Source: Roseobacter sp. CCS2 (GTDB lineage Bacteria > Pseudomonadota > Alphaproteobacteria > Rhodobacterales > Rhodobacteraceae). From it: a stretch of DNA of 64,000 bases. Positions 56,839-64,000 of this stretch are shown piece by piece. Every line of letters begins with the position of its first letter. The stretch's first letter is position 1. The stretch is taken from contig NZ_AAYB01000002.1 of assembly GCF_000169435.1 (NCBI RefSeq), positions 186,001-250,000 of the forward strand, in the 5' to 3' direction. A program made the translations under genes and the position numbers. The notes beneath the pieces were generated by a model. It was not told where the DNA came from. It made no database searches and was given only the letters and a program-made list of their open reading frames with translations.

Positions 56839-57666
56839 TTAGACCCTCAAAATCACCGCATCCAAGAGTCGGGTCGGAAGGATGCGCCGCAAAAACCCCA
56901 TCAGATAGGTTGGCTTGGTCACATAATAGCGCGGCTTTGGTTTGGAGGAGGTGAGCGCATGCAAAATCTTTTTGGTCACCGCAGAGGGAGGCAGTTCAAA
57001 CTGGTCCGGTTCCCGTTTTTCATAAAGCCGCTGTCTAAGCTCATCATATTGCGCGGCACGCGCCGACGATTGCCAATCAATCCATTTCTCAAAGTGCGGG
57101 ATCGCGTTTTCGCGGATTTTTGCAGTGATCGGGCCCGGTTCTATCATGATCACTTTGATGGGCGTATCGCTCATTTCCAGGCGGAGCGTATCTGTCAGGC
57201 CTTCAAGCGCATATTTTGTCGCAGCATAAGCGCCGCGCCAGCGCATTGTGACAAATCCCAGCACCGATGAACAATTGATGATCCGGCCATGTCCTTGTGC
57301 CCGCATCACCGGGATGACCAGCCGGGTCAATTCATGCCAGCCAAAAAGGTTTGTCTCAAATATTTCGCGCAATGCGCCTGTAGGTAGGTCCTCGACCGCA
57401 CCAGGGCAGGCGTAGGCCCCGTTGTTATATAGCGCATCCAACGTACCGCCTGTGGCCTCAAGCGTTTCTGCCAGCCCTGTGACAATGCTATCGGCGTCGG
57501 TGTAGTCAATGTGCGGGCTTTCAAATCCTTCGGACCGCAGTCTTTCACAATCTTCTAGCTTGCGGCAGCTGGCAAAGACCCGCCAGCCTGCGTTTCGCAA
57601 TCCGTGTGCCGCGTCATATCCGATGCCAGAGGAGCAGCCGGTAATCAGTATTGATTTCTGTGTCAT
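56839..57666 (-). CDS. Short-chain dehydrogenase/reductase
   Basis: A 275-residue SDR with the cofactor motif ITGCSSGIGYDAA, the NNAG-equivalent YNNGAYA, the catalytic Ser in NCSSVLGF and the Tyr/Lys pair in AYAATKYALEG. The C-terminal part (KPKPRYYVTKPTYLMGFLRRILP) suggests membrane contact. The substrate is unknown. I chose the ATG at 57666, which puts the cofactor motif near the usual position. Confidence 0.88.
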   Translation of the reverse strand: MTQKSILITGCSSGIGYDAAHGLRNAGWRVFASCRKLEDCERLRSEGFESPHIDYTDADSIVTGLAETLEATGGTLDALYNNGAYACPGAVEDLPTGALREIFETNLFGWHELTRLVIPVMRAQGHGRIINCSSVLGFVTMRWRGAYAATKYALEGLTDTLRLEMSDTPIKVIMIEPGPITAKIRENAIPHFEKWIDWQSSARAAQYDELRQRLYEKREPDQFELPPSAVTKKILHALTSSKPKPRYYVTKPTYLMGFLRRILPTRLLDAVILRV

Positions 57667-57711
57667 CACCCGTGTTTGCAACGTTTTCGCGCGCAATGAC
57701 AAGGCGGCTTA

Positions 57712-58260
57712 TCAGTCGCTGAGTAACCACGACGCCATCCAGCCCACTTGACCAGTTTCCAACAGGCGAATGCGCGCCCATTGATCGGCGGTTTCATCAA
57801 TGATTTCGGCTTCGGTGCCGCGGGGCAATGTCGTGACTACGCCAAAGTCCGTACCGGGCCCTTGGCGCATATTGACCCAATCACCTGCAATGATCCGAAT
57901 ATCGCGTCGCGGTTCGGGTGTATCGCCTGTTTCGTCAGTTGCATCGAACTGAGGTGCAACCGTTTTAATGACAGCCGGTTCACCGGTCATTTGGGTGTCA
58001 AACGTGGAAACTTCAGTCAAAGACGCCTGTATCACATGACTTGTTTCAGCGGCAGAAGGTGCCTGCGCAACCTGTACTGGCGCTGGCGACGTAATGATGG
58101 GTTGGTCAAATGGCACATAATGATCGGCCCAGTCAGAGGTATGGGCTTTTGCCATTCTTTGAGTTTCGCGTTCTGACTTTGGCACAAAATCCATGCCGCC
58201 AGACATCTCAAAAAACACCCAAAAAAGTAGCAAAGTCGACGCAGTTAAAAATCTAGTCAT
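57712..58260 (-). CDS. SH3-domain (SH3b) protein, exported
   Basis: The 182-residue protein has an N-terminal hydrophobic segment (about 1-20) that could be a signal peptide or anchor. A low-complexity region follows, and then a C-terminal bacterial SH3 domain (about 120-182) with IIAGDWVNMRQGPGTDFGVV and GQVGWMASWLL. Such domains usually bind peptidoglycan peptides or mediate envelope contacts. It is divergent from parC across 224 bp; that gap (58261-58484) shows no gene. Confidence 0.8.
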   Translation of the reverse strand: MTRFLTASTLLLFWVFFEMSGGMDFVPKSERETQRMAKAHTSDWADHYVPFDQPIITSPAPVQVAQAPSAAETSHVIQASLTEVSTFDTQMTGEPAVIKTVAPQFDATDETGDTPEPRRDIRIIAGDWVNMRQGPGTDFGVVTTLPRGTEAEIIDETADQWARIRLLETGQVGWMASWLLSD

Positions 58261-58484
58261 AACATCCCCAATCGGCGCTTAACAGTTGTGATAAGAACCC
58301 TTTGACCTGCGCCTTGGTTCCCACGGCATGTAAAAAAGCCTTGCTATGACATCACTTGCAGACCTGTGATTTCGTTATCCGCAAACCCAAATGACACGCT
58401 GGCGCTATTGTCAGATATGCGGGTTTTGCAACGTCATGTAATCGCGGCTTTACGCCAGAATCCTGTCCCGCTACACCAGTGCTT

Positions 58485-60827
58485 ATGAGTGATGACAGCG
58501 ATACCGGTCTTGGCCCCAATGACGTAACTGAAACGCTGCGGCGTGCGATTGGTGATCGTTATCTGACATATGCGTTGTCCACGATCATGCACCGTGCGCT
58601 GCCTGATGCGCGTGATGGGTTAAAACCTGTGCATCGCCGTATCCTTTATGCGATGTCGCGCTTGCGCCTGTCGCCTTCTGGTGGGTTTCTGAAATCTGCC
58701 AAGATCAGCGGCGATACAATGGGTGATTTCCACCCGCATGGTGATGCTGCGATTTATGATGCCATGGCGCGTTTGGCGCAGGACTTTAACGTCCGTTATC
58801 CGTTGGTCGATGGTCAGGGGAATTTTGGCAACATCGACGGCGATAACCCCGCCGCGTCCCGGTATACCGAGGCGCGCATGACAGCGGCGGCAGAAGCGCT
58901 TTTGGAAGGCTTGTCTGAGGACAGCGTTGATTTCCGCGACAATTACGATGGGCGCCTGACCGAACCGGCAGTCTTGCCGGCCACATTCCCCAACCTGCTT
59001 GCCAATGGGTCCAGCGGGATTGCTGTGGGGATGGCGACGAATATTCCGCCCCATAACTTGCATGAATTGATCGACGCCTGTTTGCACCTGATCAAAACGC
59101 CTGATGCACGTGATGATACGTTGCTGAACTATATTCCCGGTCCGGATTTCCCGACCGGTGGCACAATTGTTGAACCGGCCGAAAATATCGCAGAAGCTTA
59201 CCGCACCGGGCGCGGATCATTCCGTTTGCGCGCGAAATGGGAGGTCGAGGATCTGGGCCGTGGCACATGGCAGATCGTTGTGACCGAAATCCCGTATCAG
59301 GTGCAGAAATCCAAGCTGATCGAGAAACTGGCCGAGGTGATCCAGCTTAAGAAAGTGCCGCTGCTGGCCGATGTCCGCGATGAAAGCGCTGATGACATCC
59401 GCGTTGTGCTGGAGCCGCGCGCAAAGACCGTCGATCCAGAGGTCATGATGGGCATGCTGTTCCGTAATTCCGATCTGGAAACGCGGTTTAGTTTGAATAT
59501 GAACGTGCTGATTGATGGGCTGACGCCGAAGGTTTGTTCGCTCAAAGAAGTATTGCGCGCGTTTCTTGAACACCGCCGCGATGTTCTGGTGCGCCGCAGC
59601 AAGTACCGGTTGGAAAAGATCGACCACCGGCTTGAGGTGCTTGAGGGCTTTATTATCGCCTTCCTGCATCTGGACCGCGTGATCGACATTATCCGCTACG
59701 ACGACGACCCCAAAAAGGCCCTGATGATTGAAGACTGGGCGCAGGATCACGTCCGCGCCACATCCGAGGCAGATTATCGGTCGCCTATCGTGCCAGGGGC
59801 CGATCCAGAGGTCTCACTGTCTGAGGTGCAGGCCGAGGCAATCCTGAACATGCGCTTACGGTCCCTGCGCCGTCTGGAAGAGCTGGAACTGATTGCCGAA
59901 CGTGACGCGCTGATGGAGGAACGCGCCGGGATCGAGGATTTGCTTGAAAGCGACGACCTGCAATGGGCTAAAATCGCCGAGCAGCTGCGCGAAACCCGCA
60001 AGATTTTTGGCCGCGACAGCGAAGGCGGCGCGCGACGCACGCAGTTTGCCGAAGCCGCTGAGGTGGTCGAAGTCCCACTTGAGGCGATGATCGAGCGCGA
60101 ACCGATTACGGTTGTCTGTTCCCAGATGGGATGGGTCCGGGCGATGACGGGCCATATTGATCTGACCCGCGAATTGAAATTCAAGGACGGGGACGGCCCA
60201 CGTTTCATCTTCCATGCAGAGACGACCGACAAACTGTTGGTCTTTGGTGCCAATGGCCGTTTCTACACGGTAGGTGCCGCGAATCTGCCCGGCGGGCGCG
60301 GAATGGGCGAACCGCTGCGCCTGATGATTGATCTGCCCAATGATGTGGAGATTGTCGATTTTCTAATCCACAAGCCCGGCGAAAAACTGTTGGTCGCATC
60401 CGCAGAAGGCAATGGTTTTGTCGTGCCCGAAGAAGAAGTTGTCGCACAAACCCGGAGCGGTAAGCAGGTTTTGAACGTCAAAGACACCATCGCCAAGGTC
60501 TGTCACCGCGTCGTGGGTGACCATGTTGCCGTGGTGTCGGAGAATGCGAAATTCCTTGTCTTTGAAGTTGGCGAACTGCCCGAAATGAATCGCGGCAAAG
60601 GCGTGCGTATCCAGAAATACAAAAAAGCCTCTGGCCGTCAGGGCATGTTGGAACTGGATGGCGGCTTGTCCGACATCACGACCTTTACATGGGACGATGG
60701 GCTGTCATGGGCCATGGGTGGCGGCAAAACCCGAACAGAGCCTGACATGACCGACTGGAAAGGCGCACGCGCTGGGGTTGGCAAACGCCCACCCTATGGC
60801 TTCCCTAAGAATAACCGGTTCAGCTAG
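58485..60827 (+). CDS. parC: DNA topoisomerase IV subunit A
   Basis: ParC is the DNA-cleaving subunit of topoisomerase IV, which unlinks daughter chromosomes. The 780-residue protein has the active-site tyrosine at Y127 (NPAASRYTEA) and a C-terminal domain of shortened beta-propeller type. I chose the ATG at 58485; a GTG two codons upstream is equally possible because neither has a strong Shine-Dalgarno. The GyrA-box is absent, in keeping with ParC and not GyrA. The quinolone-determining region reads HPHGDAAIYDAM, with Ala where E. coli ParC has Ser80. No parE is adjacent. Confidence 0.95.
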   Translation: MSDDSDTGLGPNDVTETLRRAIGDRYLTYALSTIMHRALPDARDGLKPVHRRILYAMSRLRLSPSGGFLKSAKISGDTMGDFHPHGDAAIYDAMARLAQDFNVRYPLVDGQGNFGNIDGDNPAASRYTEARMTAAAEALLEGLSEDSVDFRDNYDGRLTEPAVLPATFPNLLANGSSGIAVGMATNIPPHNLHELIDACLHLIKTPDARDDTLLNYIPGPDFPTGGTIVEPAENIAEAYRTGRGSFRLRAKWEVEDLGRGTWQIVVTEIPYQVQKSKLIEKLAEVIQLKKVPLLADVRDESADDIRVVLEPRAKTVDPEVMMGMLFRNSDLETRFSLNMNVLIDGLTPKVCSLKEVLRAFLEHRRDVLVRRSKYRLEKIDHRLEVLEGFIIAFLHLDRVIDIIRYDDDPKKALMIEDWAQDHVRATSEADYRSPIVPGADPEVSLSEVQAEAILNMRLRSLRRLEELELIAERDALMEERAGIEDLLESDDLQWAKIAEQLRETRKIFGRDSEGGARRTQFAEAAEVVEVPLEAMIEREPITVVCSQMGWVRAMTGHIDLTRELKFKDGDGPRFIFHAETTDKLLVFGANGRFYTVGAANLPGGRGMGEPLRLMIDLPNDVEIVDFLIHKPGEKLLVASAEGNGFVVPEEEVVAQTRSGKQVLNVKDTIAKVCHRVVGDHVAVVSENAKFLVFEVGELPEMNRGKGVRIQKYKKASGRQGMLELDGGLSDITTFTWDDGLSWAMGGGKTRTEPDMTDWKGARAGVGKRPPYGFPKNNRFS

Positions 60828-60833
60828 CACCGT

Positions 60834-60882
60834 TTGTCACCAAAAATTCACGGAAAATGAGCGGCTGTCATCAGATGGTTAC
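60834..60882 (+). promoter_or_regulatory. Candidate Pho boxes upstream of phoX
   Basis: Two 18-bp sites with 4-bp spacers fit the CTGTCAT-N4-CTGTCAT pattern in part. One starts TTGTCAC at 60834 and has a weak second half. The other starts with a perfect CTGTCAT at 60865 and has a weak second half. They lie 75-120 bp before phoX, where PhoB would be expected to bind. Confidence 0.4.
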
Positions 60883-60955
60883 GCCGCCGTTACGCATTTG
60901 AATCGCATCGCCCTGATCGTCGCGCTGTTGCCGAAACCAGCAAGGAGCTAGTGCG

Positions 60956-62839
60956 ATGAAAGACAACGATACTTATGATCTCTCTTGGGATGAATGGGAC
61001 GAGCTGCAGCGCCCCGCGCCCGACAAATCCGACTTTGACGATGTGGTCGAAGCTGCGATTTCACGCCGCGGCTTTCTAGGCGGCGTGTTGGCCTATGGGT
61101 CTGGTGCTGCCGTGATGGGCACCGGGCTGCTGTCCAGCACCGCCGCTGAGGCAATGGGTGCGAGCCGGTTTGGTTTCACGCCGATCCCTATTCAGACAGA
61201 TGGGACCGTGCATGTGCCAGAAGGTTATTCATGGCACCCTGTCGCGCGCTGGGGTGAGCCGTTGTTTTCGGATGCTGAGGAACTGAGCCAGCAAACGGCG
61301 ATTGGCGTGGCAAGCTCTGATCGTGTGTTTGGTGAAAATACCGACGGCATGGAGGCCTTTGTGGTTGACGGCCGTCAGGTCATTGCAGTGAACCATGAAT
61401 ATGTGAACACCAAAGTCAATCTGCCGATGAACGAAGACGGTGCTGTGACCAGCGCCGATGACGTGCTGACCTTGCAAAACATGCAAGGTGTGACCGTCAT
61501 GGAGGTGGCCGAGGGCGCTGATGGCTGGACGATTGTTGTGGACAGTGACCTGAACCGCCGCATCACCCAGAACACACCGATGGTAATCAAAGGGCCAGCA
61601 GCAGGGCATCCGCTACTACGGACTGCGGCAGACCCTTTTGGTACAACTGTGTTGGGCACCATGAACAACTGCGGTGCGGGCAAAACGCCTTGGGGTACAT
61701 ATCTGACCTGCGAAGAGAACTTTAATGGCTACTTTGGGTCCACCGATCCGGAATTTGAACGCCCCGCGGATTATGTTCGTTACGGCATCGGCCTTGAGGG
61801 GCGCTATGCTTACGAAAAATTCGACGCCCGTTTCGACGTCAGTCAAAACCCGAATGAACCGCACCGCTTTGGCTATATCGTGGAAATCGACCCAACCGAT
61901 CCGACATCAACCCCGATCAAGCACACGGCACTTGGCCGTTTCAAGCACGAGAATGCAGCGGCCACGATTGCCCCCGATGGCCGTGTTGTCGTCTATATGG
62001 GGGATGATGAACGCGGTGAGTTCTTGTATAAATATGTCTCGAACGGCGTCTATACACCGGGCGGTCCGACGTCGGCACTGCTTGATGATGGTCAGCTCTA
62101 TGTGGCCAAGTTCAACAACGATCTGACCGGACAATGGGTGGCCCTGACATCCGAAACCACCGGCATGGATGAAGCTGAAATCGCGATTTTCACCCGCATG
62201 GCTGCATCGAAAGTCGGTGCAACCACCATGGATCGTCCTGAATGGGTGGCGGTCAACACGGTTGCGGCAGAAGCGTATTGCTGTCTGACCAACAATCGCA
62301 ATCGCGGGGTCAAGCCGAACGCAGGCGGGGATGACACACCGGTGAACGGCCCGAACCCGCGTGCTGAAAACCACTATGGCCAGATCGTGCGCTGGTATCC
62401 CAGTAATGATGATCATGGCGCTGACACCTTTACATGGGACCTTTATGTCATGGCTGGCAACCCGACCGTGCATGACGACGTCTATGGTGGGTCGTCCAAC
62501 ATCAACGCCGGCAACCTGTTCAATTCGCCTGATGGCATGATGTTTGACAGCACAGGCCTGCTTTGGATTCAGACAGACGGTGATGATGACAACGCAGGCG
62601 ACTTTGCGGGCATGGGCAATAACCAGATGCTGGCCGGTGATCCGGCCACGGGCCAGATTGAGCGGTTCCTGACGGGTCCGAACGGATCCGAGGTCACGGG
62701 TCTGACATGGTCTGCGGACAAACGAACGATGTTTGTGGGCATACAGCATCCTGCAGCGCCGTTCCCTGACGGAGAGGGTAAGTTGCCAAGATCGTCGATT
62801 GTGGCGGTCAAACGAGACGACAATTTGCCAGTTGGTTAA
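60956..62839 (+). CDS. phoX: PhoX-family alkaline phosphatase, Tat-exported
   Basis: PhoX is a calcium/iron-dependent phosphomonoesterase that marine bacteria use to release phosphate from organic esters. The 627-residue protein (DUF839) has a twin-arginine signal (SRRGFLGG, R37/R38) set unusually far from the start, after 35 polar residues. It then has the family blocks VAVNHEYVN, NNCGAGKTPWGTYLTCEENFNGYF and SPDGMMFDSTGLLWIQTDGD. Periplasmic or outer-surface location through Tat is inferred. The AGGAGC Shine-Dalgarno sits just before the ATG at 60956, and candidate Pho boxes lie upstream. Confidence 0.93.
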   Translation: MKDNDTYDLSWDEWDELQRPAPDKSDFDDVVEAAISRRGFLGGVLAYGSGAAVMGTGLLSSTAAEAMGASRFGFTPIPIQTDGTVHVPEGYSWHPVARWGEPLFSDAEELSQQTAIGVASSDRVFGENTDGMEAFVVDGRQVIAVNHEYVNTKVNLPMNEDGAVTSADDVLTLQNMQGVTVMEVAEGADGWTIVVDSDLNRRITQNTPMVIKGPAAGHPLLRTAADPFGTTVLGTMNNCGAGKTPWGTYLTCEENFNGYFGSTDPEFERPADYVRYGIGLEGRYAYEKFDARFDVSQNPNEPHRFGYIVEIDPTDPTSTPIKHTALGRFKHENAAATIAPDGRVVVYMGDDERGEFLYKYVSNGVYTPGGPTSALLDDGQLYVAKFNNDLTGQWVALTSETTGMDEAEIAIFTRMAASKVGATTMDRPEWVAVNTVAAEAYCCLTNNRNRGVKPNAGGDDTPVNGPNPRAENHYGQIVRWYPSNDDHGADTFTWDLYVMAGNPTVHDDVYGGSSNINAGNLFNSPDGMMFDSTGLLWIQTDGDDDNAGDFAGMGNNQMLAGDPATGQIERFLTGPNGSEVTGLTWSADKRTMFVGIQHPAAPFPDGEGKLPRSSIVAVKRDDNLPVG

Positions 62840-62844
62840 ATGTC

Positions 62845-62875
62845 GTTGGGGCAGGCCATTTCGGTCTGCCCCAAC
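62845..62875 (+). terminator. Hairpin after phoX
   Basis: GTTGGGGCAG-G-CC pairs with GG-T-CTGCCCCAAC around a 5-base loop, 6 bp after the phoX stop. The stem is strong but no U-tract follows, so it may be a partial terminator or a 3'-end stabiliser. Confidence 0.6.
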
Positions 62876-62922
62876 ACTCTGGCGGTGTTGATCCACCAAA
62901 AATTGGGTGCCCATCTGGGTCA

Positions 62923-62976
62923 ATGATCACAATGATCACAATGATCACAATGATCACAAAGATCGCAAAGATCGCA
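62923..62976. repeat. Tandem 9-bp repeat, six units
   Basis: Four exact units of ATGATCACA are followed by two of AAGATCGCA, for 54 bp in all. Every unit has a GATC, and the first four hold the palindrome TGATCA. The array lies 84 bp beyond phoX and about 380 bp before tuf. It may be a polymorphic minisatellite or a binding array. Neither strand encodes a convincing protein. Confidence 0.85.
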
Positions 62977-63355
62977 AGGCCGATGGGGCGCTCATCTGCT
63001 TCGCTGACAAAGGCGATGCTTGGATTTTCAAGCATCTTTGCAGATCACGCGCGTATATCGCATGTATCAAGTTTCTAAATACACTGATCCCATCTGCGAT
63101 TGAATGGCAGCATATTCCCCTCAAGCCCCCCGCAAAAAGGGCTGATCACAGCGTCACCATCGCGTGGGATTTGCCAGCCTTGCGCCGACCGCACCGGCAC
63201 TCAGCACACGCATCCTCATAATGTCATATTAAAAAAACGGGCTCACAGTCATGTTGCCTCAACCCAAGACTTGATTTCCCCGGCGTTTCCCAATACATCG
63301 CCCGCGATGTTGGACCGGGCCGGTTTTGGCCCCGCAATTATAAGGGCCCTGCAAA
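62977..63355 (+). other. Intergenic region before tuf
   Basis: No gene is evident in these 379 bp. A hairpin with arms GATGCTTG (63015-63022) and CAAGCATC (63029-63036) and a T-rich loop is followed by TTTG. Near tuf, a TTGATT (about 63269) and an ATACAT about 17 bp later could be a promoter. The stretch is otherwise plain. No tRNA gene could be folded from it by eye. Confidence 0.4.

Positions 63356-64000
<645 letters not shown>

Noticed and set aside
61907-62923. Long leftward open frame of about 338 codons antisense to phoX
   Set aside because: It lies fully opposite a conserved gene with intact motifs and has no recognisable domain. High GC produces such shadows.
62808-63221. Overlapping open frames on both strands across the 9-bp repeat (NDH/KDR repeats rightward, IIV repeats leftward)
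   Set aside because: The apparent protein repeats are only the tandem DNA repeat read in frame. Neither has a ribosome-binding site, family similarity or plausible start.
62840-63355. tRNA genes upstream of tuf
   Set aside because: tuf is often near tRNA genes, but no TpsiC-like GTTCRA motif with matching acceptor arms could be found here.

Overview
The window is chromosomal DNA from an alphaproteobacterium, almost certainly of the Rhodobacteraceae (marine Roseobacter group). The evidence is the family-typical genes and neighbourhoods: a 318-residue L-malyl-CoA/beta-methylmalyl-CoA lyase, ChvI-ChvG-HprK-RapZ-EIIA-HPr in one run, an hpsNOP sulfopropanediol cluster with comDE, PhoX, and etfBA next to 3-hydroxyacyl-CoA dehydrogenase. 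Coding density is about 95 percent. I see no tRNA or rRNA gene, insertion sequence, prophage or CRISPR array.

Layout. 1-5.3 kb: a zinc-ribbon protein cut by the window edge, divergent from ftsE-ftsX, an acyltransferase, a PNPOx-like flavoprotein, an M50-like protease and accA. 5.4-18.4 kb: a secreted two-repeat protein, mcl1, an aromatic aminotransferase with a sulfurtransferase, smpB, an ion channel with a YcaQ-type glycosylase, dapA, a soluble lytic transglycosylase, and a divergent mnmD/FAD-oxidoreductase pair that is fused as MnmC in enterobacteria. 18.4-26 kb: a 5-oxoprolinase operon (pxpB-pxpC-pxpA-cupin) and an RND efflux pump. 26-31 kb: a LysR regulator divergent from dabB-dabA, an inorganic-carbon uptake system.

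31-38 kb: a sulfonate operon read leftward (hpsN-hpsO-hpsP-usp-comD-comE-hydroxyacid dehydrogenase), facing a LacI-family regulator with a clear operator between them. Together these would take 2,3-dihydroxypropane-1-sulfonate to sulfolactate, sulfopyruvate and sulfoacetaldehyde. The last enzyme of the pathway (Xsc) and a transporter are not in the window. 38.7-43.6 kb: a complete urease operon, ureDABCEFG. 43.8-51 kb: pckA behind two tandem LacI-type operator sites, then ChvI/ChvG and the partial phosphotransferase regulatory set. 51-58 kb: a MarR regulator facing an AlaE-like alanine exporter across a large inverted repeat, 3-hydroxyacyl-CoA dehydrogenase, a DUF6473 protein, etfA/etfB, cobalamin adenosyltransferase and small accessory genes. 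58-64 kb: parC, a Tat-exported PhoX phosphatase with candidate Pho boxes, and the 5' part of tuf.

No wholly unknown multigene system stands out. The best leads are: three dispersed 26-bp palindromes just 3' of leftward genes, whose arms covary; two genes (the LacI regulator and ureD) whose homologous N termini extend past every ATG/GTG/TTG to an ATC codon with a well-placed Shine-Dalgarno; the inverted repeat and cysteine-clustered MarR beside alaE; and the tandem operators before pckA.
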